The notes under the pieces: generated by a model
Databases searched by the model: none
Seen by the model: the letters and a program-made list of their open reading frames with translations, nothing else
What the model was told of the DNA's origin: nothing
Translations under genes and position numbers: made by a program
Shown here: piece by piece, positions 36,999-47,436 of the stretch
Position numbering within the stretch: position 1 is the stretch's first letter
Layout of the letters: each line of letters begins with the position of its first letter
Source: Pyrrhoderma lamaoense
Lineage: Eukaryota > Basidiomycota > Agaricomycetes > Hymenochaetales > Hymenochaetaceae
DNA: 64,000 bases
NCBI GenBank assembly: GCA_002794735.1
Contig: NBAZ01000002.1
Coordinates: forward strand, 1-64,000
Direction of reading: 5' to 3'

Positions 36999-38303
36999 TT
37001 AGTTTTTCAATTTAAATCTGACGCCTTCCTCTGCTTCAAGGACTTGAAAGGCAGGTAGGCCGCTGAACCATCCCCCATATACAGTTCCCACCGTTTTGTA
37101 TGTATCAGCTGCCTCGATATCACCAATCTTGACGGTCTCTCCAGCGGCATCAGCAAGAAGTTGGGCGTGGCAGGACTTCTCCAAAGCGACGAAGTAGTGT
37201 AGTGTTGCCTCAATGAACGGTGTCGCAACGAGGAGACCATGATTCTATGAAAAAAAAGCAATGATAATTAATAATGGTAGAGATTATCAACAACTAACAT
37301 ACAGTGTACAAAAAGTTTCGACACTCGATCATCGATCACGCATATATGCAACTATGCAAAAAAAATTTACTTTCGTCAGTTAACACTCAGATATAGATAA
37401 ATCAGCAAAATATCATACGAAAAAAAAAATGAAGCAAAAAAGTCACGATTGTGCAAAATCATAGTATAAAGAATAAACTAGAGAATGAGAACATCTTCTT
37501 ATATCTGTGATCAAAACTTTGGAAATTTCTTTGCTTACCTGAAGAATGATCGCCTTATTTAATCGGAGTTATAATTAGTCCCTATATTTTTTTGATAAAT
37601 GCGAAGCTGACTTTTTTTGAGCCCAAACATTCAGCGATATTCTGGCCTTCTTCTTCTGCCAGCACTACACCATTGAACTGACGGTAAACAGCGTGATCTT
37701 TATGAAAGCACATGCATCTTGGGTTATCATATCAAGTTCCTTTCCTAAAGAAGAGAACGCCCGTCCATAAATTGAATGAGAATGAGCGGCACAGAGGACA
37801 TCCGGGCGTGCTGCATGTATAGCAGAGTGAATCGCGAATGCCGCTGTGTTAAGTAGACGGGAAGGTCCGGACTCGTCTAGAATGGCACCAGAGTGATCAA
37901 CAAGTAGGAGATCATTTGGTTGTATCAACGAGAAATGAAGTCCAAAAGGATTAACCCAGAAACAATCGGGTTTAACAGGATCCTAGATTATCATTTTCTC
38001 AATCACCTCATACCCTCATTATAATCCAAAAAATATCTTACCCTAACAGTGATATGTCCTGCGACACCTTCGTCATATCCCAATTTACCGAAAATTCGAA
38101 AAGCTTGTGCCAAGCGAAACTTGAGATATTCTCTTTCTTCAAGCTTATTAACAAACGAGGGAGGCTTTGGAATGCACTTCTAGACATCTTGCTCATCGTC
38201 GTACTAGGATTATTTTTTATTTCTTCATCGAAGTTTGTTGCATCTGGGGCATTATTATGCCAGAGGTAGCGGCAGCTGCAGGATCGATCGCAATAGGAGC
38301 CAT
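36999..38303 (-). CDS. class II aldolase/adducin-domain protein, copy 2
   Basis: Paralog of 29607-30706, probably 80-90% identical in the core. The start is ATG 38303 (MAPIAIDPAAAATSG). Core: EEREYLKFRLAQAFRIFGKLG, DPVKPDCFWVNPFG, ARPDVLCAAHSHSIYGRAFSS with the HxH zinc ligands, KDHAVYRQFNGVVLAEEEG, the 15-nt micro-exon AIILQ (37539-37553), NHGLLVATPFIEATLHYF, and the tail ADTYKTVGTVYGGWFSGLPAFQVLEAEEGVRFKLKN. Stop at 36999-37001. Three frame breaks: GGGG 38246-38249, GG 38169-38170, and one near 37701-37707 in the ACAF-KDHA stretch. Each is restored by one base to match copy 1. The intron after the micro-exon is unusually long (about 296 bp, 37243-37538). Function as for copy 1; the N-termini are unrelated. 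Confidence 0.88.
37539..37553 (-). other. 15-nt micro-exon of aldolase copy 2
   Basis: Minus-strand GCGATCATTCTTCAG (AIILQ) is flanked by AAATAAG and GTAAGC. Same position and length as in copy 1. Confidence 0.8.
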
Positions 38304-39387
38304 TATGGTTAAAGATAAGAACCGGCGAAATGGAAAGCGATGTCGTTATCACCTGGTCACCGGTGAGAGAATGCTTTTCCTGTTGTATGGTTTTGGTAAT
38401 AGTATTCATATGCAAGAAGCACCTAACGGCGCTTGTCACAAGACCTGGCACTGTGTTAAATTAGTCTGAAGACATTACCCTATTCATAAGAAACATATCA
38501 AGATCTAGCACATGAGCGCCCCTAGCTAATGGCCTCGTATTATAAGAGACAACTGCGTCTTTCATAACCGGTATGGATTCAAAACAGATCTAGAAGACTG
38601 ATAGTTGCACAATTACAGAAATATCTCCATGTGACGATCACATAAGTCACGCTATATCTCTTTTTCAACTCCGTGATTGAGTTGCACTTTTCTTACTATA
38701 CAGTTGAATAGCGACAAGATCATCGCAGTCGTCTGATACTCCCTTCCTATTGGACATCATGAGTGACATTGCGCATCATTCTCATGATATCGATTCCCTG
38801 ATGTGACCTTTGTTCAGGAACTCGAATTATCCTGTCTGTGTATGTCCTGGATTCTCGGTTGTCCTGTTATTCTTTTTTATCTTTAATAATATAGTGGTAT
38901 TCACTATTTGAGGAAAACCGGATTTGGCTATATAGTTATGTAAAATCAGACGAATGCTGCGATAAAAGGCGTTATTGGTACTGGCGCTATAGTAAGAATC
39001 GGTAATTTAACTGGTCATCCTGATGACGCTCATTTCTATGCTAAGAGATATCATCAAGAGTCTTTCATTAGCTTTAAAGAAAATCTTCAACTGATACTCT
39101 AAAGCCTCACATCGCTCTGTAAAAATATGGGAATAACTTACTGTAACGTCGTTTGATTTATCCCTGAGTTATAAAAGCCGAAAACCCGGATAAATCTGCA
39201 ATCTATACCCTGATAAGTTTCTGAAACTAAATAATGTTATAAATATTGTAACCGACTTCTCTGATCAAGATTGTATGTACTCATTTCTACTCATAGGCCT
39301 ACGAAAGGCAAATAAATCTTTGCAATGAGCTGTTAAACTCAGGTTTGCCTCTGACTACACTGCGAGCATAACAGGCTCGGACCAGCT
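38304..39387. other. intergenic, no gene seen
   Basis: Promoter side of aldolase copy 2 followed by anonymous AT-rich DNA. No supported gene. Confidence 0.45.
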
Positions 39388-39841
39388 ATGAAGGATAATT
39401 TAAGTACAGCATTCCACTTGAGTGTAAAAACTCGACCATCAGTCGAAGCGGTTTGTTATAAAGACATAATACATAGCAACATCCTAGACTGGATGACGTC
39501 TGCTGCAGCTGTCACTACAAAGGAAAGCGTCAGGTGTGAAATAATCAAGCAGGTTCATGATTGTACATCTAATGGTCTAGGGGATATCGCATTTCTTGTA
39601 GTTTGCTCCTCAACTAATGGGACCCAAGTAAGTGGAATAGCGATCCAACTCAGAGAAAAATCTTTGCCCTTCTTGTCTTCAAGTATGCAATGCGTGTAAG
39701 GCGTACTGACACCTATATTCAAGTTCTTACTGACCCTACAGGGAAGCTCTCAAAAGTGTACTACATAGCACCCTCGACCAAGTACCTGGTAGCACAGGAA
39801 ACTCTGATAGCTTTACTCGAGGGTTATCGAAGAGAAGATAA
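39388..39841 (+). CDS. possible two-exon hypothetical protein
   Basis: An unrecognised 103-codon open frame from ATG 39388 can be spliced with a consensus-like donor (GTAAGG at about 39699) and acceptor (CCCTACAG at about 39740) to a second in-frame exon ending at TAA 39839-39841. This gives about 137 residues. The sequence is mildly helical and soluble (VKTRPSVEAVCYKDIIHSNIL, EALKSVLHSTLDQVPG). No family recognised, no TATA box, and no neighbours that suggest a role. It may be an orphan gene, a gene remnant or chance. Confidence 0.3.
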
Positions 39842-41503
39842 AAGGGATTGCTATTGAAACAGCTTTGCTTGTTCATTGGATTTCTTATTGGGAGGAGTGT
39901 TGAAAATGCAGCCTTTATCCATGCCACTGCCTCGACATTATACTTGAGCTTCTAGAGTCTCTTCAATCCACCTTTTCAAGTAGCTTTTTCGATTATGTCA
40001 CATGGACCAATAATTATGAAGGCTAAGATCGAACCATTTCCATGCAATTGCAAACTCTGTCATAGGCAAACCCGGAGATCAACGTGTACTCATGCACCAA
40101 CTAATGGTACTCGTAGAGGGAAACAGGATGTCTTACGTGTAGAGGTCAATAATTCGCGACGAGATCCAACAGAATGAGTCACAAACGGGGGTACTCAACC
40201 TGTGAGGGAAATACAACAGAGATGAAAGGCTTAAAACACTGATGGTAGCTCCCCTTATATCACGGACAGGGAGTAAATATCATAGAATTACTCTTGTTGT
40301 GCAACTGAAACAAACTCTGTCAGGCTGATGTCCAAAGTATTCAATCTACGGGTATTAACATTTCTGTGACTGGTAATATCAGTGTCAAGTCTCCGACTTT
40401 CTGTTAGTATAAATATGTCAAGCTTTACACCGTGCTTAAACGCAGTGTTATTTACTTAGTGTATGCACTTGTATAGTCCAAGTTCAAGCGTTGATGGATC
40501 TATCCACACTACATTGCAGCACATCAACACACAGAGCTTATATACTACTTAAACACATAGCTTCAAATCTCGATCAAAAGGCTCTGCATTGTCCTAGATA
40601 TACATTAGAATGTTTCAAAATTTGTGACGTGACTTCAATCATTATGAGCGTATCAAGGTACATAAGGTCCTTTCGATAGCTTTAAGCGCCAGCTCTAGTT
40701 TTATCAACTCATTATAGTACAAACAGATGGGTATGCGAAAGGACGTCAGGAATCATAAGCGACATGATCTTTTTGGGAAATTTCTCTTTCGAGGAGTTAG
40801 TCAAAAATATACTATTGTCCTTTCACACACCCACCTTTATGAAAAATTCAGTCACCAAGACTATCTTCCCAATTTTTAACAGCATCATCCTTCTGAACTT
40901 CCATCATGTTTGATGTGATCTGGTTGACATATTTACAATGTTTGGTACCTGAACATGAATAGTATCATAGCCACCCCTTTGAATGGTTTCCATATAAAAT
41001 GTTATGTGCTCCGACGTAAAAGCTCTTTTCTCGTTTCACTTTACCGCCTTATATGCAAAAAGAGAAAAACTCTTATCTTTCTTGTTTGCGTAGTATAACT
41101 CGAAGATGATGGGAGCTGACCTCCTGATCAGGTTTTCCTTTTTAGTAGGGGTTTTACTTACGTAGCTGCATAATCAAGCTTAGCTAATTAAATCGGTGTC
41201 TGCGGGTCCGGAAAACTACTGCAAATAGAGCCGAAAAGTGCTGAGATCTAGAGATCCAATACCTTTTTTCAAATTTATCCTTTACCTTATTTTCTTCTAC
41301 AGGAATGTTCTCACCATCATGTTATCGAGGGAGATTCGTCTGATGATGGCAAGAGACGGGAGTACTAGTATGGTAAACCGTGTACCTTCTGCTACTGATA
41401 GACAAACTTTAAGCACAGCCAAGCGTTTTTCTCAGGATCTTTGATTCCGATATAAGTTACCACAACAAGCTTATGGAAAGTGAGAGCCCTTACTTTCGTA
41501 TCG
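39842..41503. other. gene-poor stretch
   Basis: About 1.7 kb without recognisable coding content before the second DUF6533 gene. Frames at 39995, 40491 and 41238 are short and featureless. Confidence 0.45.
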
Positions 41504-43011
41504 ATGTCCTCAGCGGCAAAGCACCTGTATGTATAGAGTAATTCACAATCTATACTTTTCTTCTAACTATTGTACGGCAATAGTTTGGCAGCCAGATACT
41601 ATGAGTTAGCTTCTTTTGGTGAGCTAAAGCTACTAGTCAATGAACCATTCTTTCTGACACAGATGTATAGCGATTTTTGTGTATGATATCTTCGTCACTC
41701 TGGATCAAGAAGTAGAACGGATATGGAAGCAAAAATTAACGGTCCTTACTCCTCTCTGGATTACTGTGAGCATGATTCCATAATGATATCAGCCATTCCA
41801 TTAATGTTATAATCGTACATCAGATCCGATGGATGTTCTTACTTGCTCTTATCCCTTCTATTATCAGTACGTCATCAAAATTCGCTGTATCCTCCTGTTC
41901 ACTTAACTGTCGTCCAGGCTTTCATGATACAAGTTTCCCCAAAAAGTAAGAGGCTTAATTACTATGAATTACGAATAGCAGTTCTGACTTAGAGAAGATT
42001 TGTGAGCGATTCTTTAAGTACCCAGGAGTTGTTGCTGCCATTCAGCGGGTTGTCATCGGGCGTGAGTCGGTCTCCTGCATCCACCCTCAAGATAGTCTGA
42101 AGTCTCTCCAGTAGTTTTCACTTTCAGAACGTACTGCATCTATGATAGATCTAAGAAGGTTGCAGGTGTAGTATTTTTATTTATACTCGGAGAACTTTTC
42201 TGCAAACTTGTAAGTCATAGTCATAATGAAGATGTATATCAAGCTTCATTTTGCATCATACCCTCTAGTATTCTATAATTGCGTGGGGTGTCCCACTGTC
42301 TTCGTCATCTCAGGCTAAAGACGTACCTTGCGTTCTGACGGCAGGTCAAGAGAAGTTAGCTTATCCTTTATGCATCGTTGCCACTTTCACCTTACACCCA
42401 TTTAGTGTCCATAGATTCATCATCAACTGGGTATCCGAATTAGTCACAGATGGAATTGTTCTTCTTCTTACTCTATATCGCACCTATACTATCTTTCTGT
42501 CAACTAGGGCTCGACTAAACAACTTATGGTTAGTTATTATGCGGGATGGAGTGATGTATTTCTTCATCATGTTTATCGCGAACTTGACGACTGTTATAAT
42601 GTATATGGTGAGTTTAAAGCTCTTGTAGACCTTTCTTCATGACCAACGTGCAGCTTTTTGTGATTTGTGATAATATAGTCAGTTACGGCGGACATAAAGG
42701 CTATAAATGCTACTTTTAGCATAATCATTAGTAGCATTCTCACTGCTCGGCTAATACTTAACCTTAAGTCAGCATCTATCGGAAACGTTTCGAGTATCAT
42801 CCGACACACGAGCTTCTCCGCAGCGATTACTACAATCGACGATACGATGCTCGAGAATATCCGAAACGACTTGGGTAGCTTCGGTAGCATTGATATTTCT
42901 GTTTCACAGAATCAACATGCCTGTCCTCCTTTGATGAGTTTACGCAATAAACGCCTTTCCTACGACCTGCAGGGTTGGAAATATGATATGGGTGAGAAAG
43001 AAGAGGGCTAG
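41504..43011 (+). CDS. DUF6533-domain multi-pass membrane protein
   Basis: Basidiomycete membrane protein of unknown function. The ATG at 41504 (MSSAAKHL) leads through two short introns to ARYYELASF and AIFVYDIFVTLDQEVERIWKQKL, which carries the DUF6533 signature (YD...T.D.EVE.IWK.K). The acceptor at about 41669 (TATAG) is needed to avoid a stop. Later segments are IRWMFLLALIPSIIS, then RTYCIYDRSKKVAGVVFLFILGEL (a typical RTYAIY-like cytoplasmic turn). INWVSELVTDGIVLLLTLYRTY and NLWLVIMRDGVMYFFIMFIANLTTVIMY follow, then a final TADIKAINATFSIIISSILTARLILNLK helix and a cytosolic tail (stop 43009-43011). About seven TM helices are expected. The exon around 41870-42120 is not resolved. Distant paralog of 5134-6152. 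Confidence 0.75.
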
Positions 43012-43823
43012 TACGTTACGAATGATACACAGTGATAAAATAAGACGCTTCGGGTTATGAAGTATGCATTGTGTATGGTTACATGCTGTATAATTTAAAA
43101 GTATCTCCTGTAATTTTACTCATTCTAGTCTTGTATCGGTAATGAACTCTTTACAGATTATGTATGCATCATGTTCGATTTCTAATTCGGTTACATCGGC
43201 GATCAAAAACTTTGAAAAAGACTATTTTACTATATTGGTCTACTGTGCCTCTGCTCCTCTAAGTCCGGAGCTTTGGTAAAGAGAACTAAGTTTCGCAATG
43301 ATAGGTCTGTTTTTACTTGACTCACCCCTTCGTTTCAGATTTCAGATATAATCGGGACGCGGCTGTCTACTAAAAAAATATGAAATTGAATGAAGGGATT
43401 CTCGTGCATTCTGTACATATAGTTTTATATGCACGTTTTATTGTACGTATCTACTATATTCACTTCTCTACATGTAAGGCTGAAATCCATCACAGATTTT
43501 TTGACGTATTTCTACCGCACATAATCCATCTAGCCTCCATTTAACATTGGAAGCGGAACTCATGACTTCTAGACATATCTAAAATCGGTTGGCACAGTGA
43601 TTATTCGGCCTAGTACTCTCCGACGTCTCAGGCTGAGCGGCGATAAAAACTTAAATCAGGTTCACAAAGAATTCTTTGTGGCCAACTGCAACACCACTTA
43701 GTCCGGCGCCCTCAAGGTTTCGAGTATTACAAAATCCCAAAGAACTTAAAATACAAGCCTCATTCGCAATTCATGATATCAAATTAACGATTACCCCCTT
43801 GCCATCTCATCTGTCAAAGCGCC
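43012..43823. other. intergenic, no gene seen
   Basis: Spacer between two plus-strand genes. The frame at 43676-43918 overlaps the next gene in another register and has no recognisable content. Confidence 0.45.
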
Positions 43824-44453
43824 ATGACCGCCAACATTGTCCTCCCACCGCTCAAGAGCTGGGCGACCTCACACCTCACTTCTCTTATTACAGCTGCTCC
43901 AAACAAAGACGCATTTGACACCGCATTCGACTTTTTTGTTGCAAAAGATGCAAAGATCACATTCAATGGTGTTCCTCAAACTCGTGATCAGTACAAAGAT
44001 CTGTTGAAGAAGGAACAGTTCCTTGAGGAAGGTGCTACCATCAATATCAAGGATGTAGTAGTTGCTGCAACTCTTGGTACGCAGGAGACACAGGTGATAA
44101 CAGTACTTGGCATAAAACAGAATCAAGTATCACTGATACCTTACTTGATCGCTCATTGAATAACAAAGACCTCCGGGCTAGTGGGCATTTTCTACGATGC
44201 ATCATACTTCGAGGAAATCAGAATCCGCGATGCAGCTGTCACGCATTCGGTACAATCTTCTCTTAATATCTTGTAAGATTTCTTTACCGCTTGTAGGAAA
44301 ATCAGCTTGCTGAGATTTAATTCCAGAGTTTCTCAGGACGAGTCCATTCCTACACCTCCATTCCGTGGATTTGTGGATAAGCGACGAGCCTTCCAAATTG
44401 ACCAAATTTCTTTGGATGTCCGAGGATTGATTGATTCCGACGCTAATAACTAG
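43824..44453 (+). CDS. small NTF2/SnoaL-like protein
   Basis: About 160 residues in three exons. Exon 1 starts at ATG 43824: MTANIVLPPLKSWATSHL, then APNKDAFDTAFDFFVAKDAKITFNG and TRDQYKDLL, a helix-plus-strand pattern typical of NTF2-like cone folds. Splicing 44094-44166 (GTGATA...AACAAAG) continues in frame as TSGLVGIFYDASYFEEIRIRDAA. A second intron (about 44250-44297) leads to KISLLRFNSRVSQDESI, GFVDKRRAFQIDQISLDVRG and a stop at 44451-44453. Small agaricomycete proteins of this shape are common and uncharacterised. The fold call is inference from pattern, not from catalytic residues. Confidence 0.6.
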
Positions 44454-44657
44454 TGTCAAGTGTAAATCCAAGTCATGTACAAATACAATGTAAACCTTTC
44501 ACAGTCAAATTTGTGTATCTACAATGGTGTAATTAATAACACGATGTTTCCGTAGTAGTACAGGGACTGATTGTTACATCGTAGAGAAAACATCAATTCT
44601 TCGTAGCAAGGTGACGCAGTTTGAGTAAAGGAAACACGAAATGCATACAGATACAGG

Positions 44658-46776
44658 TCATTTACCCAAATTTTCACACGACTCCCCATATAACTTTGCC
44701 GCCGCTTCTTCGAGAGCGGGTCTTGTATGTTCAAATGTACACAGACATGGAAGATTTTTCGTCATTTCATTTTTCTCCAACACATCGTAATCATACGGGA
44801 CGCAGCTTGCTACCACAATCAGCTTCACATTTTCTTCCGACCCAGGCTCTTCATCATCACCACTCTCTATTTTAACTTTTGCGCCTGAAATTGCTAAGGC
44901 AACTCTTCTTAGGACTTCAAATTGCCATGCGCTCGACGGTTGAATTGCATTTCGTGTCACAAATACGACTGTATGAACAGAAGTCAGTGTCTTTTCGATT
45001 GTTTGAGGGAGGGTGTCTAGGTTATTCTGTATATCCTTGGGAGAATATATTATGTGCGACGAGTAAGGTGCTCGGCGAGCCATAGCGGTGGCAAATGATG
45101 TGAAAGAAGGCCCTGAAGTATTTCTCTGACTTCCGTCCGCGGCACGTAATAGCTCCTCAGGGTCATCGACGGCGGCATTGATGCTTTGAAGTAAGGGCGT
45201 CAAGACGAGAACATCAGCATGGGGCGGGATCTGAGCTTCTGATGCGACTGTCGGAGAAAGCCATTTTGTCGTACGTGCGTATGCCTTCCGTGCAAGAAGT
45301 CCATTCTCTTGCTTTAGTTTCGTGATCGTATCAGAGGGAAAACCCGTATTCAAGACCTCTGACCAGCTCCCGGTAACCTTATCTTTGAGGGTTCGTATAC
45401 GAAGTTCACTCTGACTTAGTTGTTCTATCGATAAGACACCTTTTTCAACAGCATCATATACTGCCTCAATGGCGGAAACTTGCCGTCCCATCAAGTGACA
45501 AATCATAACGATATCAGCACCAGCTTGAAGAGCCATGACTGCACCTGGCCCGCAGCCATAGCCTTCCGCTATTGCATTCATCTCAAGACAGTCCGTTACA
45601 AGGACGCCTTTAAAATCCATATTATCTCGAAGGAGTTTAGTAGAGATTCCGAGTGATAAAGACGCCGGTAGGTGGTTATCTCTATCTTCTCCAAGAGAGT
45701 CTAGAAGATTAGGAAGCGCCATATGTCCTGTCATAATACTGGCAATTCCTGATCGAATTGCAGAGCGGAATGGAACAAGCTCAGTGCTTTCAAGCACACT
45801 TGGTTCCTTCATTATGATTGGAAGGGCAAGATGAGAATCTACATGCGTGTCTCCATGACCGGGGAAGTGCTTAGCACAAGATGCGACCCCTGCAGACTCT
45901 AGTCCTCGCGAGAATGCACAAACAAAGTTCGCAGCAGTATTAGCATCTAATGAACAAGGGTATAAGAGGGATTCAATACACAATTAAGATTGTTTTACCC
46001 TCACTAAAAGAACGTACACCTTTGTAAATATATCAGCAGATGTGGGCTATTGATAAGTTATATACAAACCTATCACAGGATTCCGTACGTCTGAGTTTAC
46101 GTCTGCAACAGGACTGTATACCCAGTTGATACCTGCCAGTCGCATTTCTTTTCCCGTAGCTTCTGAGACAGTACTCGCTAGTTCAGAATCCCCAGTAGAC
46201 CCTAAAGCCATCGCCCCTGGGCTATAATATGACATTAAAGACGCTCATGAGTACGCTTGTCCCTTTAACATCAGTTTAGAATTTACAATTGAGTGCCAGC
46301 ATCATCAGCACTGAAGGCCGACGTTACTCCACACTCTTGATCGATTCCGATCAAAAGGGGTCTACTATGACCAGATTGTTTCGCAGCTCGTTGTAGTGAC
46401 TGTATCAAACCATGAAGTTGTTCAATATCTTGTAAAAGCCGTAGATAAGAACGGAGATGTATCAACGAATGAAAAATGGCAAACTTTTTATATTTCTTTT
46501 GAAAATGATAATATTCCTGAGGATGACAATAAAAATCAGTGTTAATGGGAAGGCGATTATTGTATTCACCCAACGTGATATTCACGAATTAATCTGATGA
46601 TAGAATCACTAGGCTCGTAGCCATTAAAACCGAACACAAAATGCTATAGAGCTATTTCAGTTAATGGACCCACTATCATTAAGCAGAGCACAATAGAATA
46701 TTGGGTTTCTATTAGATAAACACAGAAAATATCATACTTGTCCAATTTGGCGTTTGACCTCCTCGGTCAACGTCAT
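44658..46776 (-). CDS. GH3 beta-N-acetylglucosaminidase, NagZ-like
   Basis: Retaining exo-beta-N-acetylglucosaminidase of GH3, likely intracellular because no signal peptide is seen. ATG 46776 gives MTLTEEVKRQIGQ; after introns FVFGFNGYEPSDSIIRLIREYHVG, NIIIFKRNI.DIEQLHGLIQSLQ, RPLLIGIDQECG and FPGAMALGSTGD follow. Then come AGINWVYSPVADVNSDVRNPVIG, GVRSFSEDANTAANF, and the family loop AKHFPGHGDTHVDSHLALP, whose Asp-His pair acts as acid/base in NagZ enzymes. The catalytic nucleophile Asp is in VLVTDCLEMNAI, followed by ALQAGADIVMICH. A 200-residue C-terminal extension follows (DVLVLTPLLQSIN, VVFVTRNAIQPSSAWQ, LIVVASCVPYDYDVL). The frame is intact. Typical fungal relatives are of similar length (about 550-600). 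It would act in chitin or peptidoglycan fragment turnover. Confidence 0.92.
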
Positions 46777-47436
46777 AGTGTATCTAGTAGAGTATGCAAC
46801 TAGACTTTTCTTATTGCTTGAATGAAAAGCCGATTAAAGATTGGGTAGACGAGTTATTGCGACAGAGATGTGTGAGGCTACGGCGTGCGGGCTTTTAGTA
46901 TATTTGTAGCAGTGGATATCCCGACGAACCGGCGGTCACAACTAGCCCAGGGAAATTGCTTCTGTCTTTTAGGTTTAATGGAACTCTAAGCTCAACTTGA
47001 ACCCCAAATTTAACCTCAAATGATTATGATACTAGATGACGCGTGCTTGAGCTCGCGGCTCAGGTCGGTGTCGGCTGACTCATTAAAGGTAAGATAGCTG
47101 GCTAAGCTGCTACACCGAACCCCTTAATTTCACCTATGATCCATAGTGTGTTAATGATCGTCCTGCTGGTTCATCATACAATGGAGATCGCGCCAACAAG
47201 CTCCATCAAAAGACGCAAACTAGGCGTCGTCAAGCACACTGTAGATTGAGAGGATAAATGGGGAAAACTCTTGCTATCTCAGGATCACGTGCCAGCACGT
47301 GATAAAATCTTAGTCAGCACTAAGAGAGAAAAAAGAATACCCAAACGTTACAATTACAAGTGTATGACTCTATGTATATTAATTATATCAAACACATATT
47401 GCACGCTTATGTACGAGTCTCGAGTACAATGCCTGA
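46777..47436. other. intergenic; upstream region of the GH3 gene
   Basis: 660 bp containing TGACTCA (47076-47082) and a perfect 8-bp inverted repeat ATCACGTG / CACGTGAT (47284-47291 and 47296-47303), which holds two CACGTG motifs. No gene seen. Confidence 0.5.
47284..47303. promoter_or_regulatory. paired CACGTG motifs in an inverted repeat
   Basis: Two 8-bp arms, ATCACGTG and CACGTGAT, separated by CCAG. Each contains the bHLH-type CACGTG core; the two are 12 bp apart start to start. It lies about 510 bp upstream of the GH3 start. Confidence 0.4.

Noticed and set aside
1597..40494. Shared 16-mer GTCCAAGTTCAAGCGT near 1597 and 40478
   Set aside because: One such match is expected by chance in a 64-kb window, and the flanks do not extend.
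42594..42890. 98-codon minus frame inside the DUF6533 gene
   Set aside because: Antisense shadow of the last exons of 41504-43011.
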